Shown piece by piece: positions 33,786 through 42,399 of a DNA stretch of 64,000 nt (its first letter is position 1; each line of letters opens with the position of its first letter). Both the position numbers and the translations under genes were made by a program. Under the pieces are notes generated by a model that did no database searches, was not told where the DNA came from, and worked only from the letters and a program-made list of their open reading frames with translations. This DNA comes from Pseudanabaena sp. Chao 1811 (GTDB lineage Bacteria > Cyanobacteriota > Cyanobacteriia > Pseudanabaenales > Pseudanabaenaceae): the NCBI RefSeq assembly GCF_027942295.1, contig NZ_CP101416.1, positions 1,054,001 to 1,118,000 of the forward strand. The letters run 5' to 3'.

Positions 33786-36701
33786 CTAATTTTTAGTCAA
33801 GATGCCAAATTTATACAGGCGTTGCACAATTTCTTCTAGTAACTGCACATAGCTGAAGTTTGTCTTTTGGAGAATTTTCTGGACAGAGCCACTCAACCGC
33901 ACATAATCTTCGTTAGTCAAATCCTTAGCGGTAATGATGATAATGGGAATGGAAGGAAGATCTTGCCGCAATCTGAGTAAATGAATAAACTCAAACCCGT
34001 CGATATTTGGCATCATCAGATCTAGCAAAATCAATTGGGGAGTCTGTTTAACCAGTACAGCTAAAGCCTCATGTCCATCCTGTGCCTCTATAACAAGGCA
34101 GTTCTCCTTTTCTAACATGCGCCTCAGCATTGAGCGGATATTAATATCATCTTCGATAATCAAGATTGATAACTGAGCCTTAGGCGTAGGGCGATGTTTA
34201 TCAATTGAGAGAATCAAGCGATCGCGATCGATGGGCTTAAATAAGTAATCCTGTGCGCCAATCTCATAACTCTCATGGTAGTCATTATTAATTGTCAGCA
34301 AGATAATCGGAATTCCTGAAGTCAATGGTTGTGACTTTAAATCCTTCAGAACTTCCCATCCACTCATTGATGGCATTTGCACATCCAAAATAATGGCATT
34401 AGGCAAAATTTTATGGGCTAAATCCAGACCATCCTCACCATTGAAGGCGGAATAAATAAATACGCCGAGGTGACTCAAATAGGATTTTGTATATTGATGA
34501 ACATTAGGATCGTCATCAATCACTAAAATCGATGGATAAACTGGTTTTTCTAATTTGTCATCTAAATTGGACTGATTGGCAATTAATTGCTGCTTTGATA
34601 ATACCGATAGTTTAGGCTTGTTATTCTGTTTCGCAATTTCACTATTAACTGGTAAATAGATCGTGAAGATTGATCCTTTGCCCAATACACTCTGTACTGT
34701 AATTTCGCCGCCCATCATCTGACAAAGACGATGGCTAATAGCAAGTCCCAAACCTGTACCTCCATACTGGCGAGTCGTAGAACTATCGGCTTGATTAAAA
34801 GGTTGAAACAGCTTTTGAATATTTTCAGGACTAATGCCAATTCCCGTATCGCTAATCGTAAAGCAAAAATATTCTCCTTGTTCAAAATGCTGCCGACTGA
34901 CCTTGACTTGAATTTCCCCTGATTTGGTGAACTTACAAGCGTTGCTTAACACATTTAATAGAACTTGCCGCAGGCGAGTCATATCTGCATGAATGCCCCC
35001 AAGCTGAGGATCGCAATCGACAATTAAGTGATTATTATTTTTGAGAAGTAATGGTTGAATTGATGTAGTGGTATTTCTAATCAGAATAGGAACATCAAAA
35101 TCATCGTAATGGATTTCTAATTTACCTGCTTCGATTTTGGTCATGTCCAAAATATCGTTAATCAAATCCAGTAAATGCTTTCCCGATTGATAAATTTTTT
35201 GGAGATCTTGAACAAAATCCTGTAAGCCAAGTTCATCCGCGTCCTCTTGCAACATTTCGCTATAACCGATGATGGCATTGAGGGGGGTGCGTAACTCATG
35301 GCTCATATTTGCCACAAAGGTACTTTTTGTACGATTAGCTTCTAAGGCGCGATCGCGGGCTAGGGCAAGTTCTTCATTCATCAATCGCAGTGCTTCCTCA
35401 TCCCGTTTACGCAACATCAAGGCTCCTAACTGCATAGCGATCGCCCCGATTAAACCCACCAATTGCTGATCGCCATCATTTGGGGATCTAGTAAAAAAAA
35501 CCATGATCGCTACAACCTGACTATTGGCGCTCACAGGAATCGCCAAGCCTGATCGCAAACCACATTCCATCGCAGGATATTTGCGGAGAAAGCTGGTTTC
35601 AGGTTCAAGGGCAATATCCCAAATCCATTCTGGGCGCTGATGTCCCCAGACTCTGCCCGGAAAGCCAAGTCCTGAGGAGAAGGAAATCTTTTCACTATAG
35701 TGGCGAAATTCTTGCAATCCTTCAATGCTGCTATACCATGCAGGACTACATACCAAAACTTGGCTATCAGGGGATGGTATCCATGCTTCGCCATAGTCCC
35801 ATCCCGTAAATTGACAAATTTTGCTGAGAGTAATTTCTAATGCAGATTGGAAGTCGTTGGCAGCACTAATTTCTAGGGTTAGGCGTTGCAATAACTGGGA
35901 TTCTTCTTCGGCTCTCTTGCGTTGAGTAATATCTTGAACCGTACCTTCAAAACCGATTAGAGTTCCCTCTTCATCTCGAACTGCCCGCACATTTTCTGAA
36001 ATCCAGATTTTTGTGCCATCCCGTCGATAGACCTGTGACTCAAAATTAGTAACCGTTTCATGGGATAGCAAAATATCAATAAATTCTTGGCGACGTGATG
36101 GATTTACATAAAGCTGATTCGCAATATTGGTGACACTATTAATCAGTGATGACGAAGAAGGATATCCATAAATTTTTGCCAACATTGGGTTGGCAATTAA
36201 ATAACGCCCATCGATCGTTGTCCGAAAAATCCCCTCGATCGCATTCTCAAAAATACTTTTATATTTAGCTTCGGCGCTTTCTAGTTCATTACGCAGTTTA
36301 GAAGTTCTGGACTTTAGCAACTTATGGATTTCAGTTGCCTGTTGAATCACCTGAACCAATTCTTCGACATGATAGGGCTTGGTGATATATTTAAAAACCT
36401 TTGATTGATTAATCGCTTCAACCAAATCATGAACATCTGTATGAGCCGTTAAGATAATGCGTAAGGTGTCAGGATAAATCTCAGCAACTTGACTCAATAG
36501 CTCTGTACCCGACATCATGGGCATTCTTTGATCGGAAATGATGACACCGATATCTGGCTCACCTTCTAAAATCGCTAAAGCTTCAAATCCATTTTTAGCT
36601 CGTAGAATCTGATAACTATGATGAAAAATGCGATATAGCAGATCTAAGTTATCCACTTCATCGTCAACTATTAACAACTTGGTTTTTGATGAGCTATCCA
36701 T
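33786..36701 (-). CDS. Hybrid sensor kinase: REC-PAS-GAF-HisKA-HATPase-REC-REC
   Basis: 971 residues, no membrane helix. An N-terminal receiver (5-125) has IISDQRMPMMSG. A PAS/PAC follows (145-262, ending DITQRKRAEEE), then a GAF domain (285-425) with SSGLGFPGRVWG and GLRSGLAIPV, of the ordinary non-bilin kind. HisKA has FVANMSHELRTPLN. The ATPase domain follows (about 575-690: NVLSNACKF, DTGIGISPENIQ, GTGLGLAI). Two C-terminal receivers have AIILDVQMPSMSG and LILLDLMMPNIDG. All phospho-acceptors are present. Three receivers and no output domain suggest a relay hub whose HPt partner is elsewhere. It is separated from the other kinases in the window by about 6 kb. Confidence 0.9.
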   Translation of the reverse strand: MDSSSKTKLLIVDDEVDNLDLLYRIFHHSYQILRAKNGFEALAILEGEPDIGVIISDQRMPMMSGTELLSQVAEIYPDTLRIILTAHTDVHDLVEAINQSKVFKYITKPYHVEELVQVIQQATEIHKLLKSRTSKLRNELESAEAKYKSIFENAIEGIFRTTIDGRYLIANPMLAKIYGYPSSSSLINSVTNIANQLYVNPSRRQEFIDILLSHETVTNFESQVYRRDGTKIWISENVRAVRDEEGTLIGFEGTVQDITQRKRAEEESQLLQRLTLEISAANDFQSALEITLSKICQFTGWDYGEAWIPSPDSQVLVCSPAWYSSIEGLQEFRHYSEKISFSSGLGFPGRVWGHQRPEWIWDIALEPETSFLRKYPAMECGLRSGLAIPVSANSQVVAIMVFFTRSPNDGDQQLVGLIGAIAMQLGALMLRKRDEEALRLMNEELALARDRALEANRTKSTFVANMSHELRTPLNAIIGYSEMLQEDADELGLQDFVQDLQKIYQSGKHLLDLINDILDMTKIEAGKLEIHYDDFDVPILIRNTTTSIQPLLLKNNNHLIVDCDPQLGGIHADMTRLRQVLLNVLSNACKFTKSGEIQVKVSRQHFEQGEYFCFTISDTGIGISPENIQKLFQPFNQADSSTTRQYGGTGLGLAISHRLCQMMGGEITVQSVLGKGSIFTIYLPVNSEIAKQNNKPKLSVLSKQQLIANQSNLDDKLEKPVYPSILVIDDDPNVHQYTKSYLSHLGVFIYSAFNGEDGLDLAHKILPNAIILDVQMPSMSGWEVLKDLKSQPLTSGIPIILLTINNDYHESYEIGAQDYLFKPIDRDRLILSIDKHRPTPKAQLSILIIEDDINIRSMLRRMLEKENCLVIEAQDGHEALAVLVKQTPQLILLDLMMPNIDGFEFIHLLRLRQDLPSIPIIIITAKDLTNEDYVRLSGSVQKILQKTNFSYVQLLEEIVQRLYKFGILTKN

Positions 36702-36921
36702 GAGTATTTGTACGAATGATTTTTCGCCTTGAGAAAATTAACTGGTTGGAGACGGATACCCCTAAGATTTAGATCAAACATTCCTACTACAACGTTGGAT
36801 GCGGAGTAAGACATAATATTCTGGCTGTAAATGGTGCAAATCAACACTGTTACCCCCAATATTGTGATTTGTTTAATCGCAGAGTGATGTAGTTCAAAAA
36901 CAATTTAAGCAGAAATATATT

Positions 36922-37842
36922 ATGAAAATTGTAGTGACAGGTGCTACGGGATTTGTCGGAACCAAATTAGTTGAGCAATTACATGCTTTGGGCGATCGCA
37001 TTGTGGTCTTAGCTCGTAATTCCCAAAAAGCCAGTAGTCTATTTCCCCAGTCATCTTTTCCCAATGTGGAAGTGGTTGGCTACAACCCATTGAAGTTGGG
37101 AGATTGGGCAGGGGTGATTTCTGGTAGTGATGCCGTCATTAACCTTGCGGGTGAACCCCTTGCAGGTGTGCGCTGGACTGATAAACGTAAGCAGGAGATC
37201 CGCGATAGTCGTATTTTAACTACTAAAGTATTGGTTGAAGCGATCGCCCAAGCCGAAGTGAAGCCTCAAGTTTTAATCAGTGGCTCAGCGATCGGCTATT
37301 ACGGAACCAGCCTCGATAAGACCTTTGATGAATATAGCGTCGCAGGCGATGACTTTTTGGCAAATGTTTGTAAATACTGGGAAGATGCGGCTGAGGCTGT
37401 TACTGGCTTGGGGGTACGCCTAGTAAAGCTCAGAACAGGTATTGTTTTGGGTATGGGTGGTGCGATCGCCAAGATGCTACCAATTTTCCAAGTTGGTGGT
37501 GGCGGTAAACTGGGAACAGGTAAGCAATGGTTTTCATGGATTCATCGCGATGATCTCATCGAGCTAATCATCTATGCGCTGAAAAATTCGGAAGTGACGG
37601 GCGCAATCAATGCCACAGCTCCTCAACCTGTGACCAATGAAGATTTTACGATTGCCCTATCCAAAGCAATCAAACGTCCTGCTTTTTTGCCAGCACCTGC
37701 GGCGGCTTTAATCTTGGTATTTGGTGAGGGAGCAACCGTATTGTTAGATGGTCAGCGTGTGATTCCCCACAAAGCCGAAATCTATAAATTTGCTTTTAAA
37801 TATCCCGATATTGATTCAGCATTAACCCAAATTTTGGCTTAA
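36922..37842 (+). CDS. TIGR01777 family NAD-dependent epimerase-like protein
   Basis: 306 residues. Extended short-chain dehydrogenase fold: MKIVVTGATGFVGTKLVEQL is the nucleotide site, VINLAGEPLAGVRWTDKRKQ and SGSAIGYYG are family marks (the latter with the active YxxxG-type Tyr), and a DUF1731 C-terminal end follows (FLPAPAAALILVFGEGATVLLDGQRV). Cyanobacterial members were annotated as SulA-like cell-division inhibitor homologues; disruption affects division in Synechocystis, and a plant homologue acts in chloroplast division. Reaction and substrate are unknown. It is a single gene, followed by a composite repeat and a terminator. Confidence 0.88.
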   Translation: MKIVVTGATGFVGTKLVEQLHALGDRIVVLARNSQKASSLFPQSSFPNVEVVGYNPLKLGDWAGVISGSDAVINLAGEPLAGVRWTDKRKQEIRDSRILTTKVLVEAIAQAEVKPQVLISGSAIGYYGTSLDKTFDEYSVAGDDFLANVCKYWEDAAEAVTGLGVRLVKLRTGIVLGMGGAIAKMLPIFQVGGGGKLGTGKQWFSWIHRDDLIELIIYALKNSEVTGAINATAPQPVTNEDFTIALSKAIKRPAFLPAPAAALILVFGEGATVLLDGQRVIPHKAEIYKFAFKYPDIDSALTQILA

Positions 37843-37858
37843 TCCCCACTTTATGTTT

Positions 37859-37946
37859 AAAAGAAGAATCGCTTGGCGATTCTTTCCATTTTCGCTATTT
37901 GTGCCGTGCAAAGCACGGCGTAAATGGCTATATCGAACTCACGTTT
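37859..37946. repeat. Composite two-hairpin intergenic repeat, copy R3 (diverged)
   Basis: The first hairpin AAGAATCGC-TTG-GCGATTCTT, then CCATTTTCGC, a second hairpin around GCCGTGC-AAA-GCACGGC, and the tail TATCGAACTCACGTT, identical to that of R1. It differs from R1 at many stem positions but in pairs, so the stems are kept. Confidence 0.7.
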
Positions 37947-37960
37947 GTAATTACTTTGCT

Positions 37961-37995
37961 AATAAAAAAGCCTCGCTAAGCGAGGCTTTTTTATT
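37961..37995. terminator. Bidirectional terminator before tRNA-Tyr
   Basis: AATAAAAAAGCCTCGC, loop TAA and the exact complement form a 16-bp stem between the epimerase gene and the convergent tRNA-Tyr. Confidence 0.88.
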
Positions 37996-38004
37996 TTATT
38001 TAGA

Positions 38005-38086
38005 TGGGCCGAGCTGGATTTGAACCAGCGTAGGCGTAGCCAGCGGATTTACAGTCCGCCCCCATTAACCACTCGGGCATCGACCC
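38005..38086 (-). tRNA. trnY-GTA: tRNA-Tyr (anticodon GTA)
   Basis: 82 bases on the minus strand: acceptor GGGTCGA/TCGGCCC (with a G-U), anticodon loop CTGTAAA with anticodon GTA, a long variable arm as expected for class II tRNA-Tyr, T loop TTCAAAT and discriminator A. CCA is not encoded. Confidence 0.93.
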
Positions 38087-38168
38087 TTTGCTCAGATGTC
38101 TTCCAAGCGAATCTAATCATATACACTTATTGCACCACTGGCAAGAGGTATTTCAAAAAAAATAAACC

Positions 38169-39056
38169 TCAACTTGGTCTGGCTTTATTTTTGGGAAATT
38201 TATGAAACCCGATCGCGATCGCACTTAAAAAGATGATCCCCATCAAACCTGCTAGGGGATTACCATTCAGCCCCGTCACCCACTCAGGTACAGCCCCTGT
38301 GGGTTTGAGCAAATGGGTTGTATTGACGATGTAATAACACCACACTAGTCCCCCATGCAAACCGATCGCCACACCTAAACGACCATCACAACGCCACCTT
38401 GCCAGTACTAGCGCCATACTGAGAATGACCAAACCGACAAATTGACTCCATGTCGCCAGAATGACATTTAGGGGTTTAATAAAATGCAAAACTGCAAAAA
38501 AGAGACTGGCGGAAATCAGCGCCGTCTTTTTAGAGTAGTCCCGCTCAAGTTCTGACAAAATCCAGCCACGAAACAGCATTTCCTCCGCAAAGCCTACACC
38601 GATCGAAGTCAATAGCCCTGGGGCGATCGCGCCTTGCCAATCCACAAAATAGACTCCGATCGCTGGTAATAATCTTGTTGGTAGGGGATCATGCCAATGC
38701 ACCGTTTGCAAGGCTAGCCAACCTAAGCTCGCTTGTAAACCCATAAAAATAAAGAGGGTGGCACTCCCTAAGCTCAAACCAAATAAAAAATCACGCCCAT
38801 TTTTACCAGTAAAAGATAGCCCGTAATAGCGAAAGGGATGGGCATATTGAGAAATTTTGCGCCCCCAAAACCAAATTAAGCCCAAAAATTCACAATACAA
38901 CAAAATTGTGAGCGCAATCCCCACTGGTTCGCCAAAAATCAAATACATCGGTGCTGCGATCGGTAGCCAGATGGCTAGTAATGTCAGCAAAAATAGGATG
39001 ATGCGGATTGGAGCCTGATAGGAGTTTAATCGAGAAATTAAGCGATCGAAGTTCAC
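38169..39056 (-). CDS. CPBP (Abi) family intramembrane metalloprotease
   Basis: 295 residues from a GTG start, with about seven membrane helices. The CPBP motifs are GFAEEMLFRGW (catalytic EExxxR), FFAVLHF and GLHGGLVW with the metal-binding histidines. Members are related to Rce1 and cleave or bind membrane proteins; in cyanobacteria their substrates are mostly unknown. A hairpin is placed immediately before the start codon and another between this gene and clpS, so it is transcribed separately. Its 3' end faces tRNA-Tyr on the same strand. There is no toxin or bacteriocin gene nearby to support an immunity role. Confidence 0.88.
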   Translation of the reverse strand: MNFDRLISRLNSYQAPIRIILFLLTLLAIWLPIAAPMYLIFGEPVGIALTILLYCEFLGLIWFWGRKISQYAHPFRYYGLSFTGKNGRDFLFGLSLGSATLFIFMGLQASLGWLALQTVHWHDPLPTRLLPAIGVYFVDWQGAIAPGLLTSIGVGFAEEMLFRGWILSELERDYSKKTALISASLFFAVLHFIKPLNVILATWSQFVGLVILSMALVLARWRCDGRLGVAIGLHGGLVWCYYIVNTTHLLKPTGAVPEWVTGLNGNPLAGLMGIIFLSAIAIGFHKFPKNKARPS

Positions 39057-39060
39057 AACA

Positions 39061-39098
39061 AAAAGGTAGGACTATTACTAAGAACCATCCTACCTTTT
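39061..39098. repeat. 11-bp hairpin immediately upstream of the CPBP start
   Basis: AAAAGGTAGGA pairs with TCCTACCTTTT across 16 bases. The AAAAGGTAGGA arm read on the plus strand ends four bases from the start codon, so on the transcript the stem would cover the ribosome-binding region. Confidence 0.55.
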
Positions 39099-39109
39099 CT
39101 CTATTGTCT

Positions 39110-39136
39110 AAAAAGCATCACTTCGCGATGCTTTTT
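39110..39136 (-). terminator. Terminator after clpS
   Basis: AAAAAGCATC and GATGCTTTTTT pair around ACTTCGC, three bases past the clpS stop (39140). Confidence 0.75.
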
Positions 39137-39139
39137 TAC

Positions 39140-39421
39140 CTATTCTTCTGGTTCGATGGTGCTAGTTAAACCTTTACTTTGTAGTCCTTCACAATAAAAC
39201 TCAGCATGTTCCTGTACACAGGTAATCACTAGAGCGCAGCCACTAGCATGGGCAGCCATCATAATATCCACAGCTTGAGGCTGGGTTAGCCCATTAACAA
39301 CCTGCATTAAGGTTTGGACTACATATTCCATCGAGTTGTAGTCGTCGTTATGCAATAAAACTCGATATCTTGGGGCAATTTTGCGTATGGTTGTAGGACG
39401 AGTGATAGTTTCGGTAGACAT
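39140..39421 (-). CDS. clpS: ATP-dependent Clp protease adaptor ClpS
   Basis: 93 residues. ClpS delivers N-degron substrates to ClpC/ClpP. The N-terminal arm (1-18) is short and disordered, followed by YRVLLHNDDYNSMEYVV, the hallmark that contains the residues binding the N-terminal amino group (Asn-Asp), then MAAHASGCALVITC and EHAEFYCEGLQSKGLTSTIEPE. Cyanobacteria carry ClpS1 and ClpS2; MAAHASGCALVITC is close to the ClpS1 form, but I do not separate them with certainty. Its 271-bp upstream side toward ecfT holds a long hairpin. Confidence 0.93.
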   Translation of the reverse strand: MSTETITRPTTIRKIAPRYRVLLHNDDYNSMEYVVQTLMQVVNGLTQPQAVDIMMAAHASGCALVITCVQEHAEFYCEGLQSKGLTSTIEPEE

Positions 39422-39643
39422 ATATTTCTGTTGCCTCCAGTAAGGATGAATTTATGGGGATAGTTGTAGGATTAAAGTTTGGTGCATTAAGAGGGATTAG
39501 AGTGTTTGCATAAATGCGATGTGGATAACACAATTCAATCTCATGTTTGCATAGTAGCCCTGAAAGCTGAGACGGTAATAATACTTAATACATACCCATA
39601 CATTATAAGTACGAATCCCAAAAATGTGAAGCATGGATCAAGA

Positions 39644-39694
39644 AAAGACAAAAGAGAGTGGCGGCGCTTCGCGCCGCCACTCTCTTTTGTCTTT
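39644..39694. terminator. 24-bp hairpin overlapping the ecfT stop, family copy G3
   Basis: Two exact 24-base arms around the loop TTC, core GAGAGTGGCGGCGC. The ecfT stop (39693-39695) overlaps the outer end of the stem. It serves as the ecfT terminator but is longer than is needed. From 39422 to 39643 I see no gene. Confidence 0.85.
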
Positions 39695-40541
39695 AGGGAT
39701 AAATTAACCAACTAAACTTACCGATTCCGAAACCAAAATATAAGGCGATCGCGACAATAAACAGCACAACTGAACCAATCATTAATACATAATCAGGAAT
39801 AGTGAGTGCCGACTCATGGAGATAGGTACGATTGGAACTGCCAGAAAAAGCTTTTGACTGTAAAACAATCTCTAATTTTTGGGATTTGGAAAGGGAATTT
39901 AAAATTAAAGGCACGGCAACCTTGGCATAAACCTGTGCTTTCTTGACAACACTCATCTTCTCAAAATTCAGCCCTCGTAAGCGCTGAGACTCAATAATTG
40001 ATTGCACTTCCTCTAATAGCAATGGTACAAATCGTAAGGTAGATGAAAAGATAAATACCACTTTATAGGGAATCTTAGCCCTGACCATGCCTACAGTCAT
40101 CTGATTCACATCAGTTGTAAAAATTGCTAAGGGAATTACTAAAATCATCGTTAGGGTCTTAAAGACTATATTCAATCCATACAATGTTCCTTCCCAACTC
40201 ATTTTTGCACCACCAATCAGCCACCATGTCTGCGGAAAGCTAAATATAGTCGTCAACTCTGATTTGTGAGCGAGAAGTTTTACTTGCTCCACATTAAAGA
40301 ATCCCATACTCACTATCAAAAAAAGATAAAAAGGAATCATCACCTTTAAAATTGTTCCTAAGTAGTTCAGTCGCACTCCTGCGAGAACACAAGCTAAAAT
40401 TACACTCAGCATCAAGATACCGCCAGCAATCGGACTTTCCCAAACAAAGGCAAGTATCGTAATGGACAGTATAGTTACTAACTTAGACCGAAAATCTAAG
40501 CGCGTGAACAGAGAATCGTATTTAACGGTTTGGATTTTCAT
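39693..40541 (-). CDS. ecfT: ECF transporter transmembrane subunit (EcfT/CbiQ family)
   Basis: 282 residues from the ATG at 40539-40541. The longer reading to 40613 would translate a 27-bp hairpin and is rejected. Six or so membrane helices; CbiQ family cytoplasmic coupling motifs SQRLRGL (the family's A-R-G motif 1) and LQSKAF (motif 2) are visible, as is LDFRSKLVTIL at the start. It couples the ATPase pair to a substrate-binding S protein in energy-coupling factor transporters, usually for vitamins or metals. No S component is seen in the window. ecfA lies upstream on the same strand, with a long hairpin between them. Confidence 0.85.
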   Translation of the reverse strand: MKIQTVKYDSLFTRLDFRSKLVTILSITILAFVWESPIAGGILMLSVILACVLAGVRLNYLGTILKVMIPFYLFLIVSMGFFNVEQVKLLAHKSELTTIFSFPQTWWLIGGAKMSWEGTLYGLNIVFKTLTMILVIPLAIFTTDVNQMTVGMVRAKIPYKVVFIFSSTLRFVPLLLEEVQSIIESQRLRGLNFEKMSVVKKAQVYAKVAVPLILNSLSKSQKLEIVLQSKAFSGSSNRTYLHESALTIPDYVLMIGSVVLFIVAIALYFGFGIGKFSWLIYP

Positions 40542-40563
40542 ATAGTTTATGGAAGAATAACTA

Positions 40564-40620
40564 TGATCTAGTGGATAGGACGGGAGGTGCTTTGCACCTC
40601 CCGTCCTATCCACTAGATCA
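40564..40620. repeat. Perfect 27-bp hairpin between ecfA and ecfT
   Basis: Two exact 27-base arms around loop TTT. It stands 6 bp past the ecfA stop (40627) and 23 bp before the ecfT start, so it splits an apparent operon and would reduce ecfT expression unless it is read through. Confidence 0.8.
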
Positions 40621-40626
40621 CTGTGA

Positions 40627-42348
40627 CTAATTTACGGCAAAACAATTGGCAAATTCTTGGGGAGTAACAAGTGGATAGTCCCGATCGCAGATTTTACTGA
40701 GGTGCTGTGATAGCACTACAGACTGTGGTGGGGTGAGATAGGTGGACTCTAGTAAATCAGTCTGATGATAGGCTTGGCGCAAGGGGGCATCTAGTAAAAC
40801 TGTGCCTTTGCCCATGACGATCGCGCGATCGGCGTAATCGGGCATTAAATATAAATGGTGCGTAATCACAATTACAGTCTTGCCCATTTGATGCAGTTGC
40901 CGACTCACTTCTAGAATAGAATCTGCACCTTGATAGTCCTGTCCTGTGGTTGGTTCATCAAAAATGATAATATCGGGATTCATTGCCAATAGAGCAGCAA
41001 TCACGATCCTACCGCGTTCGCCTTTCGGTAAAGATAAGGGATGAGCGTTACGATGTTCCCATAGCTGCATGGCTTTGAGACTGCGGGTTGTTTCTTGTTT
41101 GACTGCTTCAGGTTTATAGCCGAGGAATGGCAATGCGAAGGAGACTTCTTTCTCAACACTAGTATTGAAGATTTGATTGTCGGGGTTTTGGGCGAGATAC
41201 CCGATAGATTGAGCAAGTTCGCTGACGGATAGTTGACTCGTATCGCGATCGCGTACTAATACTTTGCCACTAGTGGGTTTGAGGAGATTCAGGAAATGCT
41301 TAACCAAAGTACTTTTCCCTGCTCCATTCTGTCCAACGACGAGGACATATTCGCCTTCATAGATATCAATGGAGATATCTTTTAATGCTTCAGTACCATC
41401 ATCATAGATATGTTGGAGATTTTGGACTGATAGAACAGGGGATTTGTTGAGGTTGATAGAATTTAGTGTTGAGAAATCTGGGGGAGCAATGATTTGACTT
41501 TGCGATCGCAAAATCTCTAAAGCTTGCATTCCAGATTCTAAGGTAACGGGAATCCGATCAAGATGAATGCCTTTTTGCTGAATTTTATGAAATGCTTGGG
41601 CAACTTCGGGAGGACGTAATTTATTTTTTTGCAATAAATCTACCTGTCCGTAAATTTCCGCAGGCGTGCCAAGGGCTTGCAATTTGCCCTCTGATAGCAA
41701 GGCAATGCGATCGCAAAACTCTGCCATTTCTTCGGCAGCATGGGACACCATCACAATTGCGACCCCCAGTTTCTCTTTGAGTTCTCTAACGGTGGCAAAT
41801 ACTTCTTGGGAACCAATGGGATCAAGTTGTGAGGTTGGCTCATCGAGGATCAGTAAATCAGGCTGAAGGGCAAGGGCGGCGGAGATCGCTAATCTTTGTT
41901 TTTGACCACCTGATAATTCTTGAGGATTCTTCTGCTCGAAACCTTCAAGGCGCACAGATTTTAAAACGATGGGAATGCGGCGTAGAATTTCTTCGCGAGG
42001 AACACAGAGATTTTCTAAGGCAAAGGCAATTTCATTTTCGACAGATGTTGCGGTGATCTGGACTTCAGGATCTTCAAAGACGATACCCACGTGTCGCGCT
42101 AGCTCACTTACGGGATGTTCGAGGCTATCTAAACCTGCGATCGCAATTTTGCCAAAAAACCTACCGCCATAAAACTGGGGGACGATACCTGTGAGGGCTA
42201 GGCATAGTGTGGTTTTACCTGCCCCCGTCGCGCCAATAACACCTAAAAATTCTCCTTTATTAATCGTTAAGGAAATATCCTTTAATACTGTCTCCTTGGA
42301 GTTGGGATAGATATAAGAAACTTTGTCTAAGACGGCGATCGCTTCCAT
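40627..42348 (-). CDS. ECF transporter double ATPase (fused EcfA1-EcfA2 type)
   Basis: 573 residues from the ATG at 42346-42348; a TTG 14 codons upstream (42390) is less likely. Two ABC ATPase halves are fused. The first (about 5-240) has Walker A GATGAGKTT, the signature ELSGGQKQRL and Walker B LLILDEPTS. The second (about 300-530) has GQNGAGKST, a changed signature LSLPKGERGRI and IIIFDEPTTGQD. A changed second signature is known in such fused ECF ATPases. With ecfT downstream it forms the energy-coupling module of a vitamin- or metal-type importer. No S subunit is linked, so the substrate is open. Confidence 0.9.
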   Translation of the reverse strand: MEAIAVLDKVSYIYPNSKETVLKDISLTINKGEFLGVIGATGAGKTTLCLALTGIVPQFYGGRFFGKIAIAGLDSLEHPVSELARHVGIVFEDPEVQITATSVENEIAFALENLCVPREEILRRIPIVLKSVRLEGFEQKNPQELSGGQKQRLAISAALALQPDLLILDEPTSQLDPIGSQEVFATVRELKEKLGVAIVMVSHAAEEMAEFCDRIALLSEGKLQALGTPAEIYGQVDLLQKNKLRPPEVAQAFHKIQQKGIHLDRIPVTLESGMQALEILRSQSQIIAPPDFSTLNSINLNKSPVLSVQNLQHIYDDGTEALKDISIDIYEGEYVLVVGQNGAGKSTLVKHFLNLLKPTSGKVLVRDRDTSQLSVSELAQSIGYLAQNPDNQIFNTSVEKEVSFALPFLGYKPEAVKQETTRSLKAMQLWEHRNAHPLSLPKGERGRIVIAALLAMNPDIIIFDEPTTGQDYQGADSILEVSRQLHQMGKTVIVITHHLYLMPDYADRAIVMGKGTVLLDAPLRQAYHQTDLLESTYLTPPQSVVLSQHLSKICDRDYPLVTPQEFANCFAVN

Positions 42349-42399
42349 AGATGTGTAAGTACCAGCATGATGATTATCGCAGTTTTCCAAGTCTCTATC

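Noticed and set aside
39506-39715. 69-codon plus-strand ORF
   Set aside because: It reads through the 39644-39694 hairpin and has no start context or domain.
39693-40613. Longer EcfT reading frame from 40613
   Set aside because: The added 24 residues are translated from a 27-bp intergenic hairpin and the family start is MKIQTVKYDS.
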